Shown: piece after piece, positions 55,206 through 63,712 of the stretch
Numbering within the stretch: the stretch's first letter is position 1
How the letters are laid out: each line of letters starts with the position of its first letter
NCBI GenBank assembly: GCA_008080745.1
Contig: SHMX01000005.1
Location: 95,515 to 159,514 of the forward strand
Reading direction: 5' to 3'
From: Candidatus Thorarchaeota archaeon
GTDB lineage: Archaea; Asgardarchaeota; Thorarchaeia; Thorarchaeales; Thorarchaeaceae
DNA length: 64,000 nucleotides
Notes under the pieces: model-generated
Seen by the model: the letters and a program-made list of their open reading frames with translations, nothing else
Told to the model about the DNA's origin: nothing
Database searches by the model: none
Program-made: the position numbers and the translations under genes

Positions 55206-55889
55206 GTGATTCAAATAAAATTTCCAATCTCAAGTTTTACCGTGCGTGCCATAAAAAATCGGGTAAAAAGGATAGTAACAAGAAAGAGATCGATTAAATT
55301 CCCTAATCCCTGGATGGAAGCTGAAGAGATAGCTTTGATTGATCACTTATTCGGACGTGTGGCACCAGAGCGATGTCTGGAATGGGGCTGTGGTGGAAGT
55401 ACCCTGCATTTTTCAAAGATACTTCAAGACACATCATGGGATTCAATTGAACATGATTTTCGTTGGTATAAGATTATATCCAGCTATCTAGAACCAAAGC
55501 CAAATTGTACAATTCATCATGTTCCTTTTGGTAGTGAAACAGATTCCAGTCAAGAAGAGGTCGAGTCCTATGTCAATTTTCCTGACACCCTGGGAGGAGA
55601 TTTTGACTTTATTCTGGTTGATGGCCGGAAGCGTGTCAAGTGTCTGAGAAAAACAAAAGACATCCTCAGTAGAAGAGGAATTGTGATGCTTCATGACGCT
55701 GGTCGTGCTCGCTATCAGAGCGGACTGGAGGGATTTGCTTTTGGATATATGTTTAGATTACCCTGGTATCATATTGGTGTATGGGTTGGTGGAATGAACA
55801 AGTCATTGGTGAAATATTATGGTATTGATGGGCTATTCAAAGAATGGCAGATGCTCTTATATCTCTATGATTTTATTGGACTATATTAG
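55206..55889 (+). CDS. SAM-methyltransferase-like Rossmann protein
   Basis: The 227-residue protein has a nucleotide-binding loop CLEWGCGGSTLHFSK followed by SWDSIEHDFRWY, and later DFDFILVDGRKRVKCL and GIVMLHDAGRARY. This order of an E-x-G-x-G-type loop, an acidic residue after strand 2 and an Asp at strand 4 is that of class I SAM methyltransferases. A positively charged N-terminus, RAIKNRVKRIVTRKRS, may bind the membrane. The start is unclear: GTG 55206 is used, but GAGGGTGAT overlaps it and would suit a start about ten bases later, where no usual start codon exists. Methylation of a glycan is a guess from location. Confidence 0.6.
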   Translation: MIQIKFPISSFTVRAIKNRVKRIVTRKRSIKFPNPWMEAEEIALIDHLFGRVAPERCLEWGCGGSTLHFSKILQDTSWDSIEHDFRWYKIISSYLEPKPNCTIHHVPFGSETDSSQEEVESYVNFPDTLGGDFDFILVDGRKRVKCLRKTKDILSRRGIVMLHDAGRARYQSGLEGFAFGYMFRLPWYHIGVWVGGMNKSLVKYYGIDGLFKEWQMLLYLYDFIGLY

Positions 55890-56001
55890 TTTATGAATTT
55901 AGAAACCAATCTTCGTATTTGCACTAACTTATCATACATCCCTGATTGTACAATTGAATGGGTATAATCGTTTTCTAACTAATTAATAATCTCTTTCAAA
56001 T

Positions 56002-56652
56002 CTATCGGAATTCTTCTATATACATGATTCTCATTTCGAATGCTTCTGCAAATTCCTCTCCCACAAAAGGACCTCTATAGCGCATATTAGCTTCTAGACT
56101 CTTTCTAGAAAAATACGGTCTTCTTTCCAATTCGGATTTATACTCCCAAAGCGCTTTAAGTTTGGTTTCAACCTCCTTTTTAGTTAGTGGAACGAAAACG
56201 TTGGGTGAAAACCCTTGACAGTCCAAGGGCACTTCATAACTCAATAAAGTAGATTTTGTCCCCTTAAACGCTCTGAATGCCTCATGAGCTATAACTGCAT
56301 GGTCTTGATGCACATCTTTTTCCCAATGAGTGAATACAATATCAAAATGAGTTTCTTTTCTAAGATCATAGAGATATTGGAGAATTTCTTGTCGATAAGC
56401 AGGTAATTTTCTAACAGGGAAGTCTAGTATTCTCAGATCTTGAATCCCAACAATCTTCGAGGCATTGACACATTCTTTTCTTCTGATATCTTTTGGATGT
56501 TTAGGATCAGCAGCATCTTCACAACCGGAAAAGACTACTGATGTTATATGCACTCCCGAATTAGCGAGTTTGGTGATTACTCCTCCACACCCAAATTCTG
56601 CATCGTCTGCATGTGCAGATATGAATAATACTTTCTTTGCATTGAACTCCAC
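56002..56652 (-). CDS. LmbE/PIG-L-family N-deacetylase
   Basis: The 216-residue protein has the zinc motif FISAHADDAEFGCGG, and the second site DVHQDHAVIAHEAF. Family members remove N-acetyl groups from GlcNAc-type sugars, as in the GPI, mycothiol and bacillithiol pathways. FSGCEDAADPKHPKDIRRKE is also typical. The start used is GTG 56652, seven bases after GGAAG; the frame continues to TTG 56688. It is next to a hexapeptide acyltransferase, divergent, so removal and replacement of an acyl group on the same sugar is possible. The substrate is unknown. Confidence 0.85.
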   Translation of the reverse strand: MEFNAKKVLFISAHADDAEFGCGGVITKLANSGVHITSVVFSGCEDAADPKHPKDIRRKECVNASKIVGIQDLRILDFPVRKLPAYRQEILQYLYDLRKETHFDIVFTHWEKDVHQDHAVIAHEAFRAFKGTKSTLLSYEVPLDCQGFSPNVFVPLTKKEVETKLKALWEYKSELERRPYFSRKSLEANMRYRGPFVGEEFAEAFEMRIMYIEEFR

Positions 56653-56764
56653 ATTGCTACTTCCTTTGCGGTTTATCAAAACGTACAAAAAGTCATTGTA
56701 CAGTTTTTAGAGTGATATTTAATTGTTCAGTCTTTGAGATTGAAAGGTTTATTGGTGTCTACAG

Positions 56765-57880
56765 ATGTATCCGGGAATTGAATGTAAAGATATAGAAATC
56801 GGCGAAAATTTTGACCTGGGACCAGGTGTTTCCATTAAAGCAAAACAAGTACGGATTGGTGATAATGTATCCATTGGTTCTCTTAGTTCCGATGAAGCTT
56901 TCCGGCACCCTGGGGGTGTTCAGATAAATGTTGATAGTCTGGAGATTGGAGATTCATCCAATATATCCCGTTCAGTCTTAATCAAAGGCGGTTCTATTTC
57001 TTTTGGAATGAAAGTCACTATTCGGGAATATAGCACTATAAATGTTCGTCAGAAATTATATCTTGATGACCTCTGTTATATCAGTCCTTATTGCAGGGTA
57101 AATGGAAGGGATATCAAAATAGGCAAAAACTTTCGAATGCTGACATGGGCCAATATTGGTGGTGGTAGCTGTTTTGAAGTTCAGTCAAAGCTTAGAATGG
57201 GTGATAATTGTCACCTTGGAGAATTCGCTCAGATAAATACCGCTGATAGTATTCAAATCGGCCACGAGGTCGGTATTGGTATACGTTCTAGCGTTTTCAC
57301 ACATGGTGCCTATCAATCTGTCATAAAAGGCTATCCGGTTGAATTTGGTCCGGTCCAGATTGGAAGCTATTGTTGGCTTCCTCATGCTTACGTCTTACCT
57401 AATGTGAATATTGGCGAAGGTACCGTGGTAGCAGCAGGTTCTGTGGTCAACAAGAGTTTACCTCCCTATAGCTTAGCAGGAGGAGTGCCTGCAAAAGTTA
57501 TTCGAAGTGACATATACAAGAACCCCCCCTCTGATATTCCCCTACGAGACCTACTGGGAGGATTACTGGTTCGTCTCGATCAGATTCTCAAAGATTCTTT
57601 TGGAGAAAAAGAAACATCCCGTGGAGGAGCAGGCTATTTTCATGGTTCTGACCATAGGCTGGTAGTTTGCGAATCGTTGGATTCTGAAGATATAAAAAAG
57701 CTAAATGTACAACCAAATGATACCTTTATTGTTCGAAAAAATGATCTATCTAAAGATGAAATTGAGGAAATTGGAATCACTGTAATTGACGTAACAAATC
57801 TTCTAGTTATTGGCCAAACTAATGAATATGCTAGGAGGGTTACTAATCAACTTAGAAGATATGGTGTACGTTTACGTTAG
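56765..57880 (+). CDS. Left-handed beta-helix (hexapeptide repeat) acyltransferase with extra C-terminal domain
   Basis: The first 250 residues are made of hexapeptide-type repeats (IEIGENFDLGPGVSIKAK, VRIGDNVSIGS, VQIGSYCWLPHAYVLPNVNIG), and GTVVAAGSVVNKSLPPYSLAGGVPAKVIR is the usual end of the O-acetyltransferase family. Such trimers use acetyl-CoA to modify sugars. Residues from about 265 to 371 form a separate region (FIVRKNDLSKDEIEEIG, then QLRRYGVRLR) that I do not recognise. ATG 56765 follows GGTGTCTACAG. It is divergent from a PIG-L deacetylase. The acceptor is not predictable. Confidence 0.82.
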   Translation: MYPGIECKDIEIGENFDLGPGVSIKAKQVRIGDNVSIGSLSSDEAFRHPGGVQINVDSLEIGDSSNISRSVLIKGGSISFGMKVTIREYSTINVRQKLYLDDLCYISPYCRVNGRDIKIGKNFRMLTWANIGGGSCFEVQSKLRMGDNCHLGEFAQINTADSIQIGHEVGIGIRSSVFTHGAYQSVIKGYPVEFGPVQIGSYCWLPHAYVLPNVNIGEGTVVAAGSVVNKSLPPYSLAGGVPAKVIRSDIYKNPPSDIPLRDLLGGLLVRLDQILKDSFGEKETSRGGAGYFHGSDHRLVVCESLDSEDIKKLNVQPNDTFIVRKNDLSKDEIEEIGITVIDVTNLLVIGQTNEYARRVTNQLRRYGVRLR

Positions 57881-58007
57881 TTTCTCAACTACATGAGAAA
57901 AAATCACCTACTTAATCTATGAAAACAAAGGCTTAGCAACAAACACTACCAATTTACTACCTGCAAAAGCCCACAACGCTATCGTCAGAATAAGTCAGTT
58001 TTATGTG

Positions 58008-58033
58008 GACACTCTCATAATGGCGAGAGTGTC
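58008..58033. terminator. Strong hairpin between convergent genes
   Basis: GACACTCTC (58008-58016) and GAGAGTGTC (58025-58033) are perfect 9-base complements around an 8-base loop. It lies between the ends of the acyltransferase and iron-sulfur genes. No T-run follows on either strand, so another role, such as protein binding, remains open. Confidence 0.5.
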
Positions 58034-58075
58034 TAACTACAAAACATACGAGTATAACTGTTGTTAGATGCACAT

Positions 58076-58900
58076 TCATTCCACGTCTACAACTTTAGCA
58101 ATTCTCTCCAAAGCTATATCGTATCCTGCTCTATCGATATGAATTTCGATTGCGTCATTAGGGCATACCTCAACACAACGTCCACATGCTCTACAGTTCT
58201 TGCCGATTACTGCTCTTCCCTTTACTATATGTATCGCATCAACAAAGCAAACATTTTGGGTACACTTACCACACCCGATACAGCTGTCATTTACTCGTAT
58301 TTCCACACCTGGCATTTTGGTCACCTTCTCCCCGATATGGGGTGTGATATCCGGAAGCATGCGCCATAGACAACAACATGGACAGCAATTACATATTGTT
58401 AGAAGTTTTTCACCTGGACCTACATTTAGCCAAACCGAATCCAATTTGTTTCGACCTATCAGGTGAACAAGACCCGCTTCTCTCACCTTTTTTACATATT
58501 CGAGAGCCTCTTCTTTAGTTACTTTTCGTCCCAAATTTGGATTGATTCCCAAAGTAGCTTCACCCAAGAATAAACATCCATAATCGATAGGATAGTCTTT
58601 GCACTGCAGCGAATCTCTACAAATACAGAAATTCATAATCCAATGATAGTTCGCCTTTTTGATGAACTCGTCAACAATCTGGGAGGGAAGAACTGTATCA
58701 GTTGGACGTTCTAGTGATTTGCCAATTGTAATGGTCTTATGTGCTGCACTATCTTTGGGCAAATAGATAATATCGTCTCCTTCAAAGAGCATCCTTTCAA
58801 TAATGCCTCCAATAATTGGCACATTGGTCAATTTTGCAATAATACGCGTATTTGGAAATGTCTTCTTTAGGAGTGCAACAAACCAGAGAGGTCTCGCCAT
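58076..58900 (-). CDS. Cysteine-rich 4Fe-4S ferredoxin-type protein
   Basis: The 274-residue protein ends in a two-cluster ferredoxin domain: CIGCGKCTQNVC and CRACGRCVEVCP. Upstream are further cysteines, in NFCICRDSLQC, YGCLFLG, and a dense ICNCCPCCCLW cluster at about residues 170-180. This suggests extra iron-sulfur clusters or another metal. A short hydrophobic/basic N-terminus is present. It may pass electrons in anaerobic metabolism; no partner enzyme is adjacent. ATG 58900 has no clear ribosome site, so it may be leaderless. It is divergent from the UPF0182-like gene at 59043. Confidence 0.75.
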   Translation of the reverse strand: MARPLWFVALLKKTFPNTRIIAKLTNVPIIGGIIERMLFEGDDIIYLPKDSAAHKTITIGKSLERPTDTVLPSQIVDEFIKKANYHWIMNFCICRDSLQCKDYPIDYGCLFLGEATLGINPNLGRKVTKEEALEYVKKVREAGLVHLIGRNKLDSVWLNVGPGEKLLTICNCCPCCCLWRMLPDITPHIGEKVTKMPGVEIRVNDSCIGCGKCTQNVCFVDAIHIVKGRAVIGKNCRACGRCVEVCPNDAIEIHIDRAGYDIALERIAKVVDVE

Positions 58901-59042
58901 AAATCGATTAGTGATTCAATAACTGATATTAGTATCGAAATATGATAAAACACCAAATGGCATCTGTCTATAGTGGCATGATGCGGTATTCTCATAAGTT
59001 GTCATGTATATCCTGAATAGGAGAGATAGAGGTGCCTGATAC

Positions 59043-62000
59043 ATGCGGTTAATGAGAACCATCATCATTTTGATAATAGTGGCTGTGATTTCCACGGTTG
59101 TCTTGGGTTCGGTATACGGGTTCTTTCTTGGACAGAGTATATACCAGAACACATACTATACAAAGGCAGGAGTGGACTTCTGGGCAACTTGGACATTACG
59201 AAATAATATTTTCACGGCTTCGGTATTGTTGACCATATTGAGTATGATTACTCTTCCACAACGTTCTACCCTTCTTACACTTATATCAACCATCGCGACA
59301 GATGGAAAACCAGTGAGTAAACTAACTCTGGGTCAAGCTGTAGGATGGCGTATCATTCAGGCGGTGGCTCTTTTTCTGATCTATGTAAGTATTGGGGGCT
59401 ATTCCTTCACAGGTCAAAATGTTGCCTTTCTGATGATGCTTGTGGGTGATGGTTCGATAAGCATTAATGCTGACCAACTGGGACTATTATTCTCACTTCC
59501 ATTCTATCCACAGACTTCTGCTTCAACCATTGTGGGACTGATTCCTGCATTGGAAGCATATCAATTGTATCTGGGTCTTATCTCGACCTTTGTATTTTTC
59601 ACTGCTGGCCGATTCGTATTGGGCCTGATTTCAAATCTCCTCTCTCAGCGACGTGACTCATATCTTGCAATTTCTCTTGGCTCGTTCGCGATTGGATTTG
59701 GAATCCTTCTTGAGATTCTGGGTGTTCCAATGTGGACAGTCAACGCCGGTACCTATCTTTCCTATCTTGCATTACTAGTGGGTCTTGCCGCCTCTCTTAT
59801 AGCCGGTTTCATGTTTGCTGTGGCTAGATTACGTTCTGGGGGTTCAACACAACGGACAAAAAGTAAAATTACGCAACTTGAGCAGGATTTAGCGAGGCTT
59901 CAGGGTGAGCTACTCTCAGTTAGAAAAGAGTACGAGGAGGGTACAATGGACTTTGCCACCTTCGAGCGGCGTGTTAAGCTACTCCAAGAAGACCAGTACT
60001 ACATTAAAGAAGAGCTCCGTAGACTCAAAATAGCTCGTTTTGTTCCAATCATGGGTAGTGATCGCAGCTATGGCTGTGTTGCTTTATTTCTCATTGTGAT
60101 TGTAGCTGTACTACCTATTGCTCAAGTGGTTCTCTATGAGATTCCCATGGATGGAGACCAGTATCTAGAATGGAAATTTAATTATGAGACTAAAAAAGAG
60201 ATAACCCTTACCAACTGGGCTGCGGGATTAGAGGATATGCAGATTAAGACCCTGGAGGATTTGACATCAAATGCTACGCCTGAAAGCGAAGTCGAATCGT
60301 TGACTACAGTAAGGCAATGGGACCAGACTGCAAGCTATAAACGGATGAAAAATCAGATTGGCACAAATTGGATGCAATTGTCGGATTCTGACATTGTATA
60401 TCTTGGAGGACATGAGTATTGGGTTGCACCTTTGACATTCGACACTGGCAGGACCAAGACTAATTTCATCAATCAACATCTTTACTATACCCATACAGAG
60501 GGAATGGTGGTCTTAGATGCTTATAGTGGGGATCTGATAGAGAATGAAAATCTTATTGCGCTGCTAAATAGCAGTGCTGACATCAACATATATTATGGTG
60601 AGGGTGACGGATTTAGTGATGTTGCTTTTGTGAATGTTCCTGGGTTTACAGAGGTGGGGAATACCACTTTCTCGGCCTCTCCAGATTACGTACTTTCCGG
60701 CTTTGAATCTCTCTTCTATATGTTCACAATGGGTCCGGAGGCATGGTCATTTATGGGCCGTGATATGAACATGCTCGTAGAACGAGATGTACTTTCTCGA
60801 GTACGTTCTATCCTTTTACAAGGACTAACTGCAGATTCGGATCCCTATATCGTGGTTGACGATTCAGGTAGACTGCATTATGCAGTATCAGTGTATATTG
60901 ATTATAAGCTTGCTACAGGATACGCTCATGAGAACTATATGCGCTTCATCGGTCAGGTGTTGGTAGATATCGATACAGGTGATCTCTCGTTCTACAGATC
61001 TCCAACTGAAACTGATGAGTTCTTCATAGACAAGACATACATGGAGTATTACCTCTGGCAGGACGCTCCCAGCTGGTTACAAAGCCAGATGAAGTGGCCC
61101 GAGGATATGTACGAAACTCAACTTGAAGTTGCTTACATCTACCATGTTATAGATGGCCTTGTCTGGCGAGGAGGCCTTGATTTCCATCAGACTCCCGATG
61201 GTTCAGATACCAGATATATTATCATGCAGATTGGTGGAGAAGAGCGCTTTGTAGCTATGCATAACACTGAGTTCAGGGATTCGATGGGTAGGAACTTGGC
61301 AGGACTATATATCATGGGATGCGGAAACAAGGATTTTGGAGAGCTGGTATTCTATAGTGCTGGCGAATTAGGCTTCTCAACGTTACTTGGACCAAATGCT
61401 GCTGTTCAGGCCTTCGAAACTGCAGATGAGGTGCGTACACAACTTCAACTCTGGGGTGAACATCGATATGGTAATCGTCTCCTCTATCATCTTGGAGGTG
61501 CCCTCTTTTTCGTTATACCAGTATTCCTAGAGGTGGAGACTTCCTCGGATATTGTCATTGAGAAGCTGGGTGGTGTAGGTCTCGTAGATGCGCTTACTGG
61601 TGAGCGAGTAGAGCTGGGTGAAAATATTGTGGAGGCATATTACAAGATGTTTGGTCTGCTTAACCAGACTGTAATTGAGGAAGGAAGTGTGGGTATTGAG
61701 AGTGCAGTCTTTAATCCTGTTACTATAGAATCTGGAGAATTTGCTGATCTCGTGACTCTTCTAAGAAATAATGACAATGTTACACATAATCTGACCATGG
61801 ATATTGTGGTTTCTTCAGGAAACTTCTCTGTGAATTGGCATGGTGGAGCTGTTACGCCATCGGTGTATAGTACCAATACCACATACTCTTTGAATATAGG
61901 GCTGGTTGGACCTGGTGACTCGTATGGAACTGCTCCGCAGATCACAGCATATCTGCCATCTGGTCTAGTGTTTGCACAATATGTGGTACAGGTGATTCTC

Positions 62001-62054
62001 AGAACTGAAGAAGGTATATCTGATGAAATCACTTTGTTCTTAACTGTGACTTAA
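59043..62054 (+). CDS. Large UPF0182-like membrane protein
   Basis: This 1003-residue protein has an N-terminal membrane region: spans at about 5-30, 55-75, 100-135, 155-190 and 210-260. A predicted coiled coil follows at about 270-330 (QLEQDLARLQGELLSVRKEY), then one more span (VALFLIVIVAVLPIAQVVL). A long outer domain follows, with LTTVRQWDQTASYKRMKNQ, WVAPLTFDT and FINQHLYYTHTEGMVV, which correspond to family blocks of UPF0182 (COG1615). The function of this family is unknown. The tail has a possible CARDB-like domain from about 880 (EEGSVGIESAVF). ATG 59043 follows GAGGTG. The end shares a hairpin with the convergent epimerase. Confidence 0.75.
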   Translation: MRLMRTIIILIIVAVISTVVLGSVYGFFLGQSIYQNTYYTKAGVDFWATWTLRNNIFTASVLLTILSMITLPQRSTLLTLISTIATDGKPVSKLTLGQAVGWRIIQAVALFLIYVSIGGYSFTGQNVAFLMMLVGDGSISINADQLGLLFSLPFYPQTSASTIVGLIPALEAYQLYLGLISTFVFFTAGRFVLGLISNLLSQRRDSYLAISLGSFAIGFGILLEILGVPMWTVNAGTYLSYLALLVGLAASLIAGFMFAVARLRSGGSTQRTKSKITQLEQDLARLQGELLSVRKEYEEGTMDFATFERRVKLLQEDQYYIKEELRRLKIARFVPIMGSDRSYGCVALFLIVIVAVLPIAQVVLYEIPMDGDQYLEWKFNYETKKEITLTNWAAGLEDMQIKTLEDLTSNATPESEVESLTTVRQWDQTASYKRMKNQIGTNWMQLSDSDIVYLGGHEYWVAPLTFDTGRTKTNFINQHLYYTHTEGMVVLDAYSGDLIENENLIALLNSSADINIYYGEGDGFSDVAFVNVPGFTEVGNTTFSASPDYVLSGFESLFYMFTMGPEAWSFMGRDMNMLVERDVLSRVRSILLQGLTADSDPYIVVDDSGRLHYAVSVYIDYKLATGYAHENYMRFIGQVLVDIDTGDLSFYRSPTETDEFFIDKTYMEYYLWQDAPSWLQSQMKWPEDMYETQLEVAYIYHVIDGLVWRGGLDFHQTPDGSDTRYIIMQIGGEERFVAMHNTEFRDSMGRNLAGLYIMGCGNKDFGELVFYSAGELGFSTLLGPNAAVQAFETADEVRTQLQLWGEHRYGNRLLYHLGGALFFVIPVFLEVETSSDIVIEKLGGVGLVDALTGERVELGENIVEAYYKMFGLLNQTVIEEGSVGIESAVFNPVTIESGEFADLVTLLRNNDNVTHNLTMDIVVSSGNFSVNWHGGAVTPSVYSTNTTYSLNIGLVGPGDSYGTAPQITAYLPSGLVFAQYVVQVILRTEEGISDEITLFLTVT

Positions 62055-62077
62055 GGGCGGTTTATCCGAACCGCTCT
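62054..62077. terminator. Shared hairpin at the ends of convergent genes
   Basis: AGGGCGGTT (62054-62062) and AACCGCTCT (62069-62077) pair over nine bases with one G-T wobble and a 6-base loop. It covers the 7-base gap and the last codons of the minus-strand gene. It could stop transcription from both sides, though no T-run follows. Confidence 0.45.
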
Positions 62078-62991
62078 CTGTACCATTTTATGGTTTCTTC
62101 GAGTCCTGTTTCAAAAGGTATAGTGGGTTCGAAATCTAAGAGTTTCTTCGCTTTCTTCAAAGAACCAAAGCTCTCCTTGACATCTCCTGCTCTCGGCGGA
62201 CCATGGATAATCTGCACACTCTCAAAGTTATCTGCTATCTTTTTCGCAATCTCCAGAATTGTTAATACTTCTGTACCACAAATGTTGATTATCTCACCTG
62301 AAATATCTGCGACCTCAGCTGCCCGAATAGTTGCATCAACTACATCATTCACATGTATCATACTTCTTGTCTGAGTTCCATCTCCATCGATTGTCAAAGG
62401 TTTCTCTTGGAGAGCATCATTGATAAAAATCGAAACCACTCCACTATACGCAGAATATGCTTGTCGGGGACCATAGACATTAAAATAACGCAAAAGTGTA
62501 GATTCGAGACTGTATGTTTTAATATATGCTTGGATATATTTCTCTGCAGAAGCCTTGGAGGCGGCATAAGGACTAAGACAGTCTATGGGCATCGATTCTG
62601 TAATTGGCTGTGTATCAGGATTTCCATATACTGCTGCACTGGAACTGAATACAAATCGTCTTGCATCTCTTTCTTTAGCAAGATTTAGCACATTCAATGT
62701 ACCTATGGTGTTGTGTTTGTTTACTAGAAGGGGATCTTCAACACTAAGTTTGACAGACGATATTGCGGCTAGATGAAACACATAATCCAAATCTTGCTCA
62801 ATTACTGGAGACAAGTCTTCTGTGATATCCAATTTATGGAACTCAAAGTTTGCACTTGTTGGTAGATTTTCCATTATGCCAGTTGATAGATTATCTATTC
62901 CAATAACTGTGAATCCTTTCTCAAGCAATTTATCCGTGAGATGACTTGCTATGAATCCAGCACAACCTGTGACAAGAGCGGTCTTTACCAT
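62062..62991 (-). CDS. UDP-glucose/UDP-GlcNAc 4-epimerase-like SDR
   Basis: The 309-residue protein has ALVTGCAGFIASHLTDKLL (NAD loop), IDNLSTGIMENLP, FSSSAAVYGNPDT and the catalytic Tyr-x3-Lys in LSPYAASKASAE. YFNVYGPRQAYSAYSGVVSI follows. It is a GalE-type enzyme and closely resembles the gene at 33041, with the same layout of motifs. The NAD loop reads GCAGFIAS, with Ala replacing the third Gly, a tolerated variant in this family. ATG 62991 follows GAGGGAAAAG. It is divergent from the antiporter-type operon. UDP-sugar choice is unknown. Confidence 0.87.
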   Translation of the reverse strand: MVKTALVTGCAGFIASHLTDKLLEKGFTVIGIDNLSTGIMENLPTSANFEFHKLDITEDLSPVIEQDLDYVFHLAAISSVKLSVEDPLLVNKHNTIGTLNVLNLAKERDARRFVFSSSAAVYGNPDTQPITESMPIDCLSPYAASKASAEKYIQAYIKTYSLESTLLRYFNVYGPRQAYSAYSGVVSIFINDALQEKPLTIDGDGTQTRSMIHVNDVVDATIRAAEVADISGEIINICGTEVLTILEIAKKIADNFESVQIIHGPPRAGDVKESFGSLKKAKKLLDFEPTIPFETGLEETIKWYRERFG

Positions 62992-63147
62992 TCTTTTCCC
63001 TCTCTAATGTGGAAATTCTCTCATCTATAATCCTTTCCGCCATTGTTAGTGGTCACTTGATTCATCGTCTTACGAATAAGTTTATGAAGCTGCATCAAGC
63101 GCCGAGATAACAGCAACCACCGTAGTTATGCCTAGGCGGGATTGTCG

Positions 63148-63438
63148 ATGATTTCAGAACCATTCGAGTTTGCACAACTAATTATCCTGGTCCTAGCTGT
63201 TATTTTCCTTGTCGTAGCAATCGAATATCGTAGATTGTCTTTTGCAATCATCTCGTTTGCTGTTGGTAATGGCTTTCTCAGCCTTGCCTTCTTTGCTCTC
63301 GGGGCTCCCATTGTTGCAGCTTTCAATTTCAGTGTCTTTTCAGGCGCTTTCTTGATTGTCTTCCTTGCTACAATGAATCTTGAAGCTCCAGAAGAGGAGA
63401 AACCAGCTAGTCCAGAGGAATCGGAGGTGACTGCGTGA
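63148..63438 (+). CDS. Small membrane subunit, MbhD/DUF4040-like
   Basis: The 96-residue protein has three hydrophobic spans (about 8-25, 31-50 and 57-77) and an acidic tail (EAPEEEKPASPEESE). FAVGNGFLSLAFFALGAPIVAAFNFSVFSGAF fits the MbhD/DUF4040 and NuoJ-like subunits found at the start of Mrp antiporter and membrane-bound hydrogenase modules. ATG 63148 is about seven bases after GGCGGG; TTG 63142 is the alternative. It overlaps the next gene by one base. Which complex it serves cannot be told, because the operon runs off the window. Confidence 0.62.
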   Translation: MISEPFEFAQLIILVLAVIFLVVAIEYRRLSFAIISFAVGNGFLSLAFFALGAPIVAAFNFSVFSGAFLIVFLATMNLEAPEEEKPASPEESEVTA

Positions 63439-63710
63439 TGAAACATAAAATAGTCGCAGCAGTACTCTCCCTTGTTATAATAATCCTCGTCGGATACCAG
63501 CTGATAGATTTCTCAGCTTTTGTACTAGGTACTCCGGCAGGTGGTACACAACCAGCTGACCTAGCCAACGCTGGACAGGTTTTGGGCGTCATTCGGGACT
63601 GGATCTCATCCTATCGAGCCATTGACGTTCTTATTCAAGCAACCTTACTGCTTGCAGCTGTTATGGGTGTGTCTGCTCTAGTTCGGTCGATGTACATGGA
63701 GGAATCCTAA
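63438..63710 (+). CDS. Small membrane subunit, MbhE/MrpB-N-terminal-like
   Basis: This 90-residue protein has an N-terminal span (about 6-22), a short outer loop with GTPAGGTQPADLANAGQ, and a second span. WISSYRAIDVLIQATLLLAAVMGVSA resembles the conserved YRGxDTLGE block of MbhE and MrpB-type antiporter subunits. GGAGGTGA, a perfect site, lies seven bases before ATG 63438, which overlaps the previous stop as TGATG. It is followed two bases later by the MrpC-like gene, so the three are one operon. Confidence 0.6.
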   Translation: MKHKIVAAVLSLVIIILVGYQLIDFSAFVLGTPAGGTQPADLANAGQVLGVIRDWISSYRAIDVLIQATLLLAAVMGVSALVRSMYMEES

Positions 63711-63712
63711 TC

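Noticed and set aside
58061-58369. A 102-codon plus-strand frame rich in cysteine opposite the iron-sulfur gene
   Set aside because: The minus strand has two perfect ferredoxin motifs in the same bases, so the plus frame is a shadow.
61640-62032. A 130-codon open frame antisense to the UPF0182-like gene
   Set aside because: The plus-strand frame explains the region; the antisense product has no family features.
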